Source: Clostridia bacterium (lineage in GTDB: Bacteria; Bacillota; Clostridia; Acetivibrionales; DSM-27016). From it: a stretch of 64,000 bases of DNA. The translations under genes were made by a program, and so were the position numbers. Within the stretch, counting starts at the first letter, position 1. Each line of letters begins with the position of its first letter. The notes under the pieces are model-generated. The model was given only the letters and a program-made list of their open reading frames with translations. It was not told where the DNA came from and searched no databases. This document shows, one piece after another, positions 54,545 to 63,991 of the stretch. The stretch lies in contig JAOAIJ010000027.1 in the NCBI GenBank assembly GCA_026414765.1, positions 1 through 64,000 of the forward strand, given 5' to 3'.

Positions 54545-56308
54545 TCACCGATATGTTTTTAGTATTTGCTGCCAAATATCAAGGTACATTGCCTTTCCTT
54601 TGACCTCTTCAAAGTCTGGTATATTTCCCAGCCTCCAGAGAGAAATGCCTTTTATCCCAAACATTTTTGCAAGTTTTATTTTTGCAATAACACTCCTGCT
54701 GTCCTCATACCATATTCTATTATGTATGTTTTCCTTTTCATTATAATATTTTACATAAGGATTTTCAAAGATTTTGCTATAACTTATGGTTACATTTTTC
54801 ATGTTATCCTTATTAATTATTCTGTCCCGTATTTGTTCATATGAAGGTGTTTTAGCATTCTTATTGATAACACTGTTGTCCTTGGATTGCCATTGAGCTG
54901 TTCCAAAGGATATTTGCAGCCAGATTTTATTAACGTCAGCAACTCCGTCCTTCTTATCCGTAATTGCTTTCAGTGCATAGTATATCTCATCTATAGGAGT
55001 GAGAGGCGTGAGAGTATAATTATTTTTCATGTCGGTTTCAGTCAGACTTGTTGCATTATAATCATGGGCCATAAGGATAACTTTATCTGATATATTTCCA
55101 ATAGTTTTATAGTCATATCCGTCGTAATATGATTGATTCTTTCTTTTAGGGTGAACGGCAACATAAAGTTTTTTGTTAAGTCTTTTCAGCTCTGGCTTCA
55201 ATTCGGTAATAAAACTGTTAAAGTTATCCCGTAATTTCTTCCCCTTTAAACATTCAAAATCTATAACTACGCCGTCAAAAGAAATACTGGCATTATCGTC
55301 TTTAGTAAGAACTATTTTTTCTATAATACTCTCGACAATTGATTTTCTTGATTCCTTATCAGACAAGGCCAATTCAAGCAGGCCTGTATAGCTGTTTTTT
55401 TCATCATTCCATACCAATGTCTCTTGAGAAGCATAAATGCTTAACTGAGTGGTAGCTGTATACTCCCTGGCCGTATTAAAAGGAATGGAAAATCCCTCCG
55501 GAAGATAAAAATCAGCATTATCGTTATCTTCCATATTAAGAAAAACCTTTTTATTATCTTTATCATATTCAAGTCTGCTCCAACCAAAGCTGACAGAGCT
55601 TAAACTTTTTATCATATCCTTTTGCCTGAAGGCATTGAGAGCATAAAAAGCATTCATTTCCTTTATTTTTGAATTAATTTTTTCATATGCAGAAAACAGA
55701 TAGAGAGCAGCATCTTCTTTTTTTACAGTTTCATTAGGTGCATAGGAAGTGCCGCTTTTTGCACCGACTATACCGAAATCCCGTGCTATTGATATATATC
55801 CGGCATTTCTCGTTATATCGCTAAAGGGCTTTTCGGAGGAAATCGATTTTTGAACTGCAAGTGTATCATAACCCATGTACCTTACAAGCATTACTGCCAT
55901 TTCTTCACGTGTAAGGTAAGAAACTGGCCGTACTGTAGGGGAATCCTTTTTGATTATTCCATACTTTAAAGCAGTTTCTATGTATGAAAAATATGCTTTG
56001 TTTTTGTTTTGATTATCGGAAAAGCTTCCTTTTTCAGGTTTATACAAAGGACATTTCATTAGTTTGACAATTATGGATATAAATTCACTTTTGGTTATTG
56101 GTTTACCATATCCAAATTTATTATTTGCAGCGGCCTCAAACACATTCATTGCTCTGAGGTTGTGTATTGCTTTATATGAAATACTGTTTTTCGGGACATC
56201 AGAAAATTTTTGTGTATCCGGAAGGGTTTCAGAAATTACCGGTAAAGAAGAAGTTAGTGAAATTATAATTATTATGGTAGCAATAATTCTCTTTATAGAA
56301 TTTGACAA
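54545..56308 (-). CDS. exported SLH-domain protein with GH18-type catalytic domain
   Basis: A secreted, cell-wall-attached protein of 587 aa. A signal peptide (about residues 6-26) is followed by three S-layer homology repeats (about 33-210; FSDVPKNSISYKAIHNL opens the first), which anchor to wall polymers. The C-terminal half (about 265-580) is glycoside hydrolase family 18-like, with the catalytic motif DGVVIDFE near residues 343-350, like spore cortex-lytic YaaH/SleL or chitinase-like hydrolases. TTG start, with AAAGG upstream. Substrate is probably a peptidoglycan or polysaccharide; not determinable here. Confidence 0.87.
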   Translation of the reverse strand: MSNSIKRIIATIIIIISLTSSLPVISETLPDTQKFSDVPKNSISYKAIHNLRAMNVFEAAANNKFGYGKPITKSEFISIIVKLMKCPLYKPEKGSFSDNQNKNKAYFSYIETALKYGIIKKDSPTVRPVSYLTREEMAVMLVRYMGYDTLAVQKSISSEKPFSDITRNAGYISIARDFGIVGAKSGTSYAPNETVKKEDAALYLFSAYEKINSKIKEMNAFYALNAFRQKDMIKSLSSVSFGWSRLEYDKDNKKVFLNMEDNDNADFYLPEGFSIPFNTAREYTATTQLSIYASQETLVWNDEKNSYTGLLELALSDKESRKSIVESIIEKIVLTKDDNASISFDGVVIDFECLKGKKLRDNFNSFITELKPELKRLNKKLYVAVHPKRKNQSYYDGYDYKTIGNISDKVILMAHDYNATSLTETDMKNNYTLTPLTPIDEIYYALKAITDKKDGVADVNKIWLQISFGTAQWQSKDNSVINKNAKTPSYEQIRDRIINKDNMKNVTISYSKIFENPYVKYYNEKENIHNRIWYEDSRSVIAKIKLAKMFGIKGISLWRLGNIPDFEEVKGKAMYLDIWQQILKTYR

Positions 56309-56331
56309 GTTAGGCTCAACCTTTCATAATC

Positions 56332-56349
56332 AAGTATTTCGAGATACTT
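56332..56349. promoter_or_regulatory. 18-bp operator-like dyad between divergent genes
   Basis: AAGTATTTCGAGATACTT is an 18-bp palindrome with 8 of 9 pairs matched, centred on TCGA. It lies 24 bp upstream of the SLH/GH18 start and 168 bp before the cysteine desulfurase. It could be a repressor site; the regulator is unknown. Confidence 0.35.
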
Positions 56350-56516
56350 ACAGTTTATCATATAGAGGGTTTAGTTACAAGAAATAAGACGGTTTAGATA
56401 GTGATTAAGTTCCACAGTATTGTAAAAAAAGCATAAATATAAAACATAATGGTTAAAAATTGTATAATATGTTAGAATAACTAATGCAGTTAGTATTTTT
56501 ACAAGGAAGGTTTATA

Positions 56517-57686
56517 ATGTACTCGGAAGTATATCTTGATAACAGTGCTACAACAAGGGCATTGGATGAAGTTATTGAATATATGGATATTATCTCTAAG
56601 GAATATTATGGTAACCCTTCTTCTCTCCATAGAAAGGGAATTGAAGCAGAAAGATTGATAAAGAAGTGGCGTGAAAGCATAGCAGCATCCTTAGGGGCAG
56701 AAAACAGGGAAATTTACTTTACTTCAGGAGGAACAGAATCAAATAACCTGGCTATCCGGGGATATCTTGATGCAAATCCTCGTAAGGGAAAGCATATTAT
56801 TTGCAGTAAAATCGAACACCCGTCAGTGTTGGAAGTATATAAATACCTGTGTGCAAACGGTTATCAGGCAGATTATGTTAATGTAAATACTGAAGGGATG
56901 ATAGATCTTGATGATTTACATAAAAAGATAAGAGATGATACCTCACTCATAAGTATTGTACTGGTGAATAACGAGATAGGTACCATACAGCCTGTCGAAA
57001 AAATATCAGAGATAAAAAATAATATAAACAAGGAGGCTGTATTACATATCGATGCAGTGCAAGCCTACGGCAAAATAAAAATATTGCCACAAAAATCCGG
57101 GATAGACATGATGTCATTCAGTTCCCATAAAATTCACGGTCCCAAAGGAGTAGGTGTTCTTTATGTAAATAAAAGCAAAAGGATTAAGCCGATACTCTTT
57201 GGGGGAGGTCAGGAAGCACTACTTAGATCCGGGACGGAAAATGTACCGGGAATATGCGGTTTTGGCCTTGCTTCCGAGATTGTGCATAGAGATTTGAAAC
57301 AGAACCAGGAAAAAGTAAACGGAATAAAAAGGATCTTTCTGGATGAACTAAAAACAAAAGATATAGAATATAAAGCAGTATCGCCTGAAAATGCATTGCC
57401 CAATATTATTAATATATCTTTCCCTAATGTTAAAGCAGAGGTATTGTTGCACCACCTGGAGGAAAGGAGTATTTTCGTCTCTACTGGTAGTGCATGTTCT
57501 TCAAGAAAGAATAAATACAGTCATGTATTGCAATCCATTGGCTTGGCAGCTTGTGATATCGAAGGAGCAATAAGATTCAGTTTTTCACACCTGAACACAG
57601 AGGAAGATGCGAGGATAACTGTAGAGGCACTAAAAGAAATATTACCGGTAATACAGATAAAAAAGAATAAAGGAGGCAGAAAATGA
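56517..57686 (+). CDS. cysteine desulfurase (NifS/IscS type) paired with ThiI
   Basis: A PLP enzyme that takes sulfur from cysteine for transfer. Family marks are VYLDNSATTRALDEV at the N-terminus, the PLP lysine in SSHKIHGPKG and the active Cys in STGSACSS near residue 330. 389 aa from ATG 56517, which follows AAGGAAGG by six bases; an earlier ATG at 56484 has no site. Its end overlaps thiI by four bases, like nifZ-thiI in Bacillus, so it is probably the sulfur donor for 4-thiouridine. Confidence 0.92.
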   Translation: MYSEVYLDNSATTRALDEVIEYMDIISKEYYGNPSSLHRKGIEAERLIKKWRESIAASLGAENREIYFTSGGTESNNLAIRGYLDANPRKGKHIICSKIEHPSVLEVYKYLCANGYQADYVNVNTEGMIDLDDLHKKIRDDTSLISIVLVNNEIGTIQPVEKISEIKNNINKEAVLHIDAVQAYGKIKILPQKSGIDMMSFSSHKIHGPKGVGVLYVNKSKRIKPILFGGGQEALLRSGTENVPGICGFGLASEIVHRDLKQNQEKVNGIKRIFLDELKTKDIEYKAVSPENALPNIINISFPNVKAEVLLHHLEERSIFVSTGSACSSRKNKYSHVLQSIGLAACDIEGAIRFSFSHLNTEEDARITVEALKEILPVIQIKKNKGGRK

Positions 57687-58864
57687 AAAACGTTATTCTG
57701 GTAAGATATGGAGAAATAATTCTAAAAGGCTTAAACAGACCTGTTTTTGAGGATAAACTGATAAATAATATTAAGAAGGTAATAAGCAGCCTGGGAAAAG
57801 TGAATATAATAAGATCTCAGGCAAGAATATTCATAGAGCCGGAATCAGATGACTATGATTTTGGAGCAGCCATGGAAAAACTGGTAAAAGTTTTTGGTAT
57901 AGTATCTGTGAGCCCTGTCCTAAAAATTGAAAGCGATTTCGATAAAATAAAAGAGCATTCGATTGTATTAGTTAAGGAAGTAGTCAGCAGTAAGAACTAT
58001 AAAACCTTCAAGGTTGAAACAAAAAGAGGAAATAAGAGATTCCCCATGGAATCCCCGGAGATCAGCAGGGAAATAGGTGCTCATATACTCGACAATATTC
58101 CTACCCTAAAGGTAGATGTAAACAATCCTGATTTTGTATTTTATATCGAAGTAAGAGAATCAACATATATATATTTGGAAAAAATTCCTGCATATGGTGG
58201 AATGCCTTTAGGTACAAACGGAAAAGCCATATTGCTTCTTTCAGGTGGAATTGACAGTCCCGTAGCAGGCTGGATGATGGCAAAAAGAGGCGTAGAAATT
58301 GAAGCAGTACATTTCTATAGTTATCCGTATACCAGCGAAAGAGCGAAAGAAAAAGTGCTTGATCTGGCTAAGATTCTGTCAGAGTTTTGTTACCAGTTGA
58401 ATGTACATATTGTTCCTTTTACAGATATTCAACTGGAAATTAATGATAAGTGTCCGGAAGAACAGAATACCATAATAATGCGTAGAGTTATGATGACAAT
58501 ATCAGAAAAAATAGCAAATAGAGTTGGTGCATTGGCGCTTATTACTGGTGAAAGTATGGGGCAGGTTGCAAGCCAGACCATACAAAGCCTTGCAGTGACA
58601 AATGCTGTAGTAGATATGCCGGTATTCAGACCTTTGATAGGTATGGATAAAAATGAAGTAATAGATATAGCCAGAAAGATAGGAACCTTCGAAACATCAA
58701 TACTACCTTATGAAGATTGCTGTACGGTTTTTGTTGCAAAACATCCCAAAACGAGACCACAGCTTGATAAAATCCTACTCTCCGAATCAAAGCTTGATAT
58801 TGAAGCAATGATTGAAAAAGCTATTGAAAACACTGAGATCATCAGGATTAAATCCTATCAATAA
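57683..58864 (+). CDS. thiI: tRNA 4-thiouridine synthase ThiI, short form without rhodanese domain
   Basis: Makes 4-thiouridine at position 8 of tRNA. An N-terminal ferredoxin-like/THUMP part is followed by the adenylation P-loop LLSGGIDSPVAGWMM near residue 185 and the EDCCTVF segment near the end. 393 aa; there is no C-terminal rhodanese domain, so sulfur must come directly from the cysteine desulfurase encoded just upstream. ATG overlaps the stop of that gene (ATGA), with GGAGG upstream. Clear operon. Confidence 0.95.
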   Translation: MKNVILVRYGEIILKGLNRPVFEDKLINNIKKVISSLGKVNIIRSQARIFIEPESDDYDFGAAMEKLVKVFGIVSVSPVLKIESDFDKIKEHSIVLVKEVVSSKNYKTFKVETKRGNKRFPMESPEISREIGAHILDNIPTLKVDVNNPDFVFYIEVRESTYIYLEKIPAYGGMPLGTNGKAILLLSGGIDSPVAGWMMAKRGVEIEAVHFYSYPYTSERAKEKVLDLAKILSEFCYQLNVHIVPFTDIQLEINDKCPEEQNTIIMRRVMMTISEKIANRVGALALITGESMGQVASQTIQSLAVTNAVVDMPVFRPLIGMDKNEVIDIARKIGTFETSILPYEDCCTVFVAKHPKTRPQLDKILLSESKLDIEAMIEKAIENTEIIRIKSYQ

Positions 58865-59040
58865 CATGGATAAAATATGAAATATACCCGTAAACAATCT
58901 CTAATACAAAAGATATTGTGATAAACCAGCTTGAATACAGGGAAAATTTTACAAAACGATAATATATGCCTGTCTGGTAATAATATTATTATAGTAGAGA
59001 ATAAATAAAAAACTGCTTTATGTAGTTTCGGGTAGATAAT

Positions 59041-60450
59041 ATGCTTTTTGCATCGTTAATAAATAGAAAGTTTTTTAAAATATCTGCAATTATAGTAATT
59101 GCTGTATTTATTACTTTGATAACTGCTTCTGTATTTATAACTTTTCCGAAAACCTATTATAAAGGTATTACAGTACATGGTATAGATATATCAGGGCTTA
59201 ACAGGGAAGATGCAAAAACTGCTGTAGAAAAAGTTATGCTGAAAAAACTGGAGAATGCCAGATTTATTCTAAAATATAGAAGTTCTATCTGGTCATTCAA
59301 ACCAAAAGATATCTCAATGAATTACCTGTTTGATGAAGCTCTTGAAGAAGCATATAAAACAGGGAGAAAAGGGAATATATTTAAAAGAGCATATGATGTA
59401 TTAAACTTGAGGTTTTCAGGAAAAAATATTGCTCTAAAAACAACATATGAACGTAAATCTCTTGTTAATATGCTTTCAGGAATAAAAGAACAGATAGACA
59501 AGAAAGGAAAGAATGCATCTGTAAATTTTATTAATGGAGATATAAAGATAAATAAAGAACAGCTAGGAAGACATCTTGATATTGACAAGAACGTAAAACT
59601 GATAGAAAATCATATAGTGAAAGGTATTTTTGCTAAAATTGATTTGATAGTTAAAGAAAAGAAGCCTGCCATTTTATATGAGAATATTAAAGATATAAAC
59701 TCTGTTTTATCATCATTTTCAACTGTATTCAATCCCAACGATGTAAATAGAACACAAAACCTTAAGATTTCATGCAGTAGGATAAACGGATTGATTCTCT
59801 TGCCGGGGGCAGCATTTTCTATGAATAAGGTACTTGGACCCAGGACAGTAGAAAATGGTTATAAAGAAGCAAAAGTCATTTTTAAAAGTGAATATGTCAA
59901 TGGAGTTGGCGGAGGAGTCTGTCAGATAACAACAACACTTTACGATGCTGTTTTGTTGTCCAGACTAAAGGTCGTAGAACGGGAACATCACACACTGCCG
60001 TCAGTATATGTCGGACCCGGCCAGGATGCAACAATTGCAGAAAATTATATAGATTTCAAATTTAAAAATGATAAGGATTATGCTATATGTATAAATGCAG
60101 AAATAGTAAAAAATAAAGTTCAAATAAGAATATTGGGTAAATCCGACGGATGGGACTATGAAGTAAAACTATCCTCAGACGTTGTAGAAGAATATCCTCC
60201 TGAAGAGGAAGAAATCATCATTGACGATACTGTAGAAGATGGTAAGGAAGTAATGGTGCAACACCCAAAAAACGGGTGCAGAGTAATTCTGTACAGAGAA
60301 CTGTACAATAGAAATGGTGATCTTGTAGAACGTGAAAAGATTTCTGATGATGTATACAAACCAATAAAAGCGCAGATTAAAGTAAACAGTAAACACTTAA
60401 AGGCGAAAAAAGGGCTGCTTACAGGTGAAGAAGATAATATACAGAATTAG
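59041..60450 (+). CDS. VanW-family membrane-anchored cell-wall protein
   Basis: One N-terminal membrane helix (about residues 12-34), then a YoaR-like putative peptidoglycan-binding domain (YKGITVHGIDISGLNREDA), then the VanW domain (LPGAAFSMNKVLGPRT, GVGGGVCQITTTLYDAVL). The C-terminal 90 residues look like a G5-type domain. 469 aa. VanW proteins are common in Firmicutes, and their reaction is unknown. Probably faces the cell wall. The ribosome-binding site is weak (GGGTAG). The 176-bp gap upstream has no clear promoter. Confidence 0.88.
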   Translation: MLFASLINRKFFKISAIIVIAVFITLITASVFITFPKTYYKGITVHGIDISGLNREDAKTAVEKVMLKKLENARFILKYRSSIWSFKPKDISMNYLFDEALEEAYKTGRKGNIFKRAYDVLNLRFSGKNIALKTTYERKSLVNMLSGIKEQIDKKGKNASVNFINGDIKINKEQLGRHLDIDKNVKLIENHIVKGIFAKIDLIVKEKKPAILYENIKDINSVLSSFSTVFNPNDVNRTQNLKISCSRINGLILLPGAAFSMNKVLGPRTVENGYKEAKVIFKSEYVNGVGGGVCQITTTLYDAVLLSRLKVVEREHHTLPSVYVGPGQDATIAENYIDFKFKNDKDYAICINAEIVKNKVQIRILGKSDGWDYEVKLSSDVVEEYPPEEEEIIIDDTVEDGKEVMVQHPKNGCRVILYRELYNRNGDLVEREKISDDVYKPIKAQIKVNSKHLKAKKGLLTGEEDNIQN

Positions 60451-60613
60451 TTTCTTGTATGAAGATACATTATTAATGTTGCCGGACTGGTTGACAGAGG
60501 GATCTAAACCGGCACAGATTATGGATTGGACTTTTCGTTTTTTTCTCTGGTTAGAACTGCTTTTATACAAAATTATAGAAATAAAAGCCAGAAAGGAGCG
60601 TATGGTTTAGTCG

Positions 60614-61324
60614 TTGACTATATCATACAAGGTCAAAATGGATAGCGGATTATATAACAAGGAGATAGAGTGTCCTGTATGCTCTATGAAGTTTGAGGTT
60701 ACAAAAGTTAAAACCAAAGCCTGCAAGGTTGCTAATAGGGACTCGGATTTTTGTGTACATTATGAAGGACTGAACCCTATTCTATATGATGTATGGGTAT
60801 GTGAAAACTGCGGATATGCAGCTCTTTCGGACCGATTTGAGGATATCAGTACAAAAGATGCCGGCATTATAAAACAATCAATTTCTCCGCGCTGGCATAA
60901 AAGAAGTTTTGCAGGGGAAAGAAACACAGAAATGGCTGTTGAAGCATTTAAACTAGCCTTGCTGAACCTTCAGGTAAGAAGCGCAAAAGCCAGTGAACTG
61001 GCTAAAATATGCTTAAGAATCGCCTGGTTATATAGATACGCTAATGACGAAAGAGAGAAGGATTTTTTGAAATTTGCATTAAGAAACTATGATGAAGCAT
61101 ATCAAAAGGAGCGTTTCCCTATAGATAAGCTGGATGAATTTACTTGCATGTTCATTATTGCCGAATTGTATAGAAGGATAGGCGATAAGGAAAATTCTAT
61201 TCTATGGTTCAGCAGGCTGATAAGTTCTCCTGATGCCAGACAAAACGCCAAACTTATTGAAAGTGCCAGAGAACAATTTCAGCTCGTAAAAGAACAGGGC
61301 GGAAACAATACTACTTCTGCCTGA
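60614..61324 (+). CDS. DUF2225 family protein
   Basis: A 228-236-aa cytoplasmic protein of DUF2225. The N-terminus has a zinc-ribbon-like pair, ECPVC and VCENCGYAA, and the rest is helical and TPR-like (AELYRRIGDKENSILWFSRL). The drawn start is TTG 60614. ATG 60638 is at least as likely, since AAGGT lies five bases before it, giving MDSGLYNKEIECPVC. Found near peptidoglycan and AIR-synthase-like genes in clostridia; role unknown. Confidence 0.8.
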   Translation: MTISYKVKMDSGLYNKEIECPVCSMKFEVTKVKTKACKVANRDSDFCVHYEGLNPILYDVWVCENCGYAALSDRFEDISTKDAGIIKQSISPRWHKRSFAGERNTEMAVEAFKLALLNLQVRSAKASELAKICLRIAWLYRYANDEREKDFLKFALRNYDEAYQKERFPIDKLDEFTCMFIIAELYRRIGDKENSILWFSRLISSPDARQNAKLIESAREQFQLVKEQGGNNTTSA

Positions 61325-61363
61325 TAAAATTGCTGTAAACCTGCATTTAAACTGGAGGTAAAA

Positions 61364-62344
61364 ATGGAAGTTGGCAAAGTACCAAATGATATACTGAAAA
61401 GTCTCATTCTCGAAAAGATAAAATATACGAGAAAAGAAGTCCTTCTCAGGCCGAAAATAGGTGAGGATTGCTGTGCTGTTGATTTTGGAGAATATGCTTG
61501 TGTGTTATCTACAGATCCGATAACCGGCGCTGTAAACGAAATAGGCAGGCTTGCAGTACATATTTCCTGTAATGATATAGCTTCATGTGGCGTAGAACCT
61601 ATTGGACTTCTTGTTACTATTCTGGCTCCGCCGGATACCACGGAAAAAGACCTGGATACTGTTATGACACAGATTTGCGATACTGCTTCTTTACTAAATG
61701 TAGATATACTTGGAGGACATACGGAAATAACAACAGCTGTAAACAGGTTTGTGATAACAAGTACTGCTATAGGCAGAGCTCCGAACGGAAAGATTATTTC
61801 TACCGCTGGGGCGAAACCCGGAGATGATATTATTATTACAAAAGCAGCAGGAATAGAGGGGACTGCAATTATAGCGCATGATAAGGAAGATTTGCTGATA
61901 AAAAACTTTGATAATAGAATGATTGATAAAGCCAAAGGTTATGTAAATAGTATAAGCGTTATAAAAGAAGGAATAATAGCAGGGGATTTCGGTGCTTCCT
62001 CCATGCATGATGTTACCGAAGGAGGTATTCTGGGTGCTGTATGGGAGGTTGGAGAGGCATCCCATGTAGGTGTTGTTATTGATAAAGATAAAATACCTGT
62101 AACAGAGGAAACAAAAATAATCTGTGAATACTTTGAAATTGACCCGTTGAAGCTGATTTCCAGCGGCTGTATGCTGATAACTGCAAAAAATGGTGAAGAA
62201 TTAGTTCAGAAACTGAATTCAAACGGAGTTGATGCCGCAATAATAGGAAAAGTGACTGATACTCGTGATAAACTGCTTGTTTCAAAGACAGGTACGACTG
62301 AAATATTACAACCTGAATCTGATGAACTTTATAAAGTGATATAG
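61364..62344 (+). CDS. AIR synthase-related (PurM/HypE superfamily) protein
   Basis: A 326-aa ATP-dependent enzyme fold of the PurM/HypE/SelD superfamily. The N-terminal domain has GEDCCAVDFG and LGGHTEITTAV; the nucleotide/metal residues DITEGG-like appear as HDVTEGGILGAVWEV. The HypE C-terminal cysteine needed for hydrogenase cyanide synthesis is missing (it ends SDELYKVI). So it is a HypE/AIR-synthase relative of unknown reaction. GGAGG is before ATG. It lies just before the glycine riboswitch of glyA, but the riboswitch has its own promoter. Confidence 0.82.
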   Translation: MEVGKVPNDILKSLILEKIKYTRKEVLLRPKIGEDCCAVDFGEYACVLSTDPITGAVNEIGRLAVHISCNDIASCGVEPIGLLVTILAPPDTTEKDLDTVMTQICDTASLLNVDILGGHTEITTAVNRFVITSTAIGRAPNGKIISTAGAKPGDDIIITKAAGIEGTAIIAHDKEDLLIKNFDNRMIDKAKGYVNSISVIKEGIIAGDFGASSMHDVTEGGILGAVWEVGEASHVGVVIDKDKIPVTEETKIICEYFEIDPLKLISSGCMLITAKNGEELVQKLNSNGVDAAIIGKVTDTRDKLLVSKTGTTEILQPESDELYKVI

Positions 62345-62388
62345 GAGGGTACTGTATCAGCAATATTTAGATAATTTTTTATATTTCA

Positions 62389-62417
62389 TTGACATAAATT
62401 TTATTTATTATTATAAT
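62389..62417 (+). promoter_or_regulatory. strong sigma-A promoter of the glycine riboswitch-glyA unit
   Basis: TTGACA (62389-62394), exactly 17 bp, TATAAT (62412-62417): perfect consensus, 40 bp before the first aptamer. Confidence 0.9.
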
Positions 62418-62457
62418 TTTTATGAAAAGTTAATTAAAATAAATTAAAAGCGGATGA

Positions 62458-62631
62458 GTGTCATGGGAGAGTGCCGATTACTGCGTTACGCATCGTAATC
62501 GGACACCGAAGGAGTTATACTCTCAGGTTAAGTGACTATGACAGGACGCACCTCTGGAGAGACCGAAAAGGCGCCGAAGGGGCAAGAACAGATGAAAATC
62601 CGTTCACATCTCTCAGGCAAAAGGACAGAGA
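62458..62631 (+). promoter_or_regulatory. tandem glycine riboswitch before glyA
   Basis: Two glycine aptamers in series. The first (about 62458-62544) is closed by TGTCAT/ATGACA and contains GGAGAGTGCC, a long CCGATTAC/GTAATCGG stem, ACACCGAAGGAG and ACTCTCAGG. The second (about 62551-62631) is closed by CTCT/AGAG and contains GGAGAGACC, GCGCCGAAGGGGCAA and CTCTCAGGCAAAAGGACAGAG. The last two are nearly the textbook consensus. A terminator hairpin follows at 62698, which suggests control of transcription. Whether glycine turns glyA on or off is not decided by the sequence. Confidence 0.95.
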
Positions 62632-62697
62632 TTATTTCGGGTATTTATTTACCTGATTGTAACACACGGTAATTTTATGTCACTTGGTTATTCAGGG

Positions 62698-62726
62698 GTC
62701 AAATCTTTAATAGGTTTGGCTTTTTA
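62698..62726 (+). terminator. expression-platform terminator of the glycine riboswitch
   Basis: GTCAAATC (62698-62705) pairs with GGTTTGGC (62713-62720), two G-U pairs, 7-nt loop, then TTTTTATATTTTT. It ends before the glyA ribosome-binding site. The remaining 62632-62697 is the likely switching region. Confidence 0.65.
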
Positions 62727-62755
62727 TATTTTTAGGTGATTTTAGGAGGATACTT

Positions 62756-63991
62756 ATGTACAGTATTGATGAAGTAAGAAAAATTGATCCGGAAGTAGCA
62801 TCAGCTATCGAAGAGGAGGTAAGCCGTCAGAGAAATAAAATTGAATTGATTGCATCTGAAAACTTTGTTAGCAAGGCAGTTATGGAAGCTTTGGGAACTC
62901 CATTGACCAATAAATATGCTGAAGGTTACCCTGGAAAGAGGTATTATGGGGGTTGCGAACATGTCGATGTAGTTGAAAAGCTTGCGATAGACAGGGCAAA
63001 AAGAATATTTGGTGCCGATCATGCAAATGTTCAGCCTCATTCAGGTGCACAGGCAAATATGGCTGTATTCTTTGCGGTATTGAATCCGGGTGATACGGTT
63101 CTTGGTATGAATTTGGCACATGGTGGACATTTGAGTCACGGAATGCCTAAAAACATATCCGGAAAATACTATAATGTTATTCCATATGGTGTTAGAAAAG
63201 ATGACTGCAGAATAGATTATGATGAAGTAAGAAAACTGGCATTGGAACATAAACCGAAATTGATAGTAGCAGGTGCGAGTGCATACCCAAGAGTAATAGA
63301 TTTTAAGTTGTTCAGGGATATAGCTGATGAGGCTGGTGCATACCTTATGGTTGACATGGCTCATATTGCAGGTCTTGTGGCAGCAGGTCTTCATCCAAAT
63401 CCTGTTCCTTACGCACATTTTGTCACTACTACTACACATAAAACCTTGCGTGGACCAAGGGGCGGTATGATTCTTTGCAAGGAAGAATTTGCAAAAATTA
63501 TTGATAGCGCTGTATTCCCTGGCTTGCAAGGTGGTCCTTTGATGCATGTAATAGCTGCAAAAGCTGTTAACTTCCAGGAAGTCCTTTCAAATGAATTCAA
63601 GCAGTACCAGTCACAAATAGTAAAAAATGCCAACACTTTAGCAAACACGTTGATCGAGAAGGGTTTTGATCTTGTATCAAACGGGACAGACAATCATCTT
63701 ATGCTTGTTGACCTTACAAACATGAATGTTACAGGTAAAGCTGCACAGCTTATGCTTGATGATGTATTGATAACTGTTAATAAAAACGGTATACCTTTTG
63801 ATACACAGAGTCCTTTTGTCACGAGTGGCATAAGAATAGGTACACCGGCTGTAACTGCAAGAGGGATGAAGGAAGATGACATGATAGTAATTGCAGATTT
63901 GATACACAAGGCGATAACAGATTTTGAGAATTCGAAAAACAGCATAATAGAAAGAGTTGGCGAACTCTGCGGCAAGTATCCTCTTTATTAA
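62756..63991 (+). CDS. glyA: serine hydroxymethyltransferase
   Basis: Interconverts serine and glycine with tetrahydrofolate, using PLP. It begins with family-typical [36 protein letters not shown] follows. The PLP lysine is in [14 protein letters not shown] near residue 227. The C-terminal [19 protein letters not shown] is present. 411 aa, full length, with the stop inside the window. AGGAGG precedes the ATG. Controlled by the tandem glycine riboswitch upstream, linking glycine level to one-carbon supply together with FolD. Confidence 0.97.
   Translation: MYSIDEVRKIDPEVASAIEEEVSRQRNKIELIASENFVSKAVMEALGTPLTNKYAEGYPGKRYYGGCEHVDVVEKLAIDRAKRIFGADHANVQPHSGAQANMAVFFAVLNPGDTVLGMNLAHGGHLSHGMPKNISGKYYNVIPYGVRKDDCRIDYDEVRKLALEHKPKLIVAGASAYPRVIDFKLFRDIADEAGAYLMVDMAHIAGLVAAGLHPNPVPYAHFVTTTTHKTLRGPRGGMILCKEEFAKIIDSAVFPGLQGGPLMHVIAAKAVNFQEVLSNEFKQYQSQIVKNANTLANTLIEKGFDLVSNGTDNHLMLVDLTNMNVTGKAAQLMLDDVLITVNKNGIPFDTQSPFVTSGIRIGTPAVTARGMKEDDMIVIADLIHKAITDFENSKNSIIERVGELCGKYPLY

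Noticed and set aside
60425-60610. A 61-codon frame overlapping the end of the VanW gene and filling the gap before the DUF2225 gene
   Set aside because: Its GTG start has no ribosome-binding site and lies inside VanW coding sequence. The hydrophobic stretch is short, and the AAGGAG near its end more likely serves downstream translation. Possible but not supported.
62471-62656. Open frame across the glycine riboswitch
   Set aside because: It lies entirely inside the highly conserved aptamer sequences and has no ribosome-binding site.
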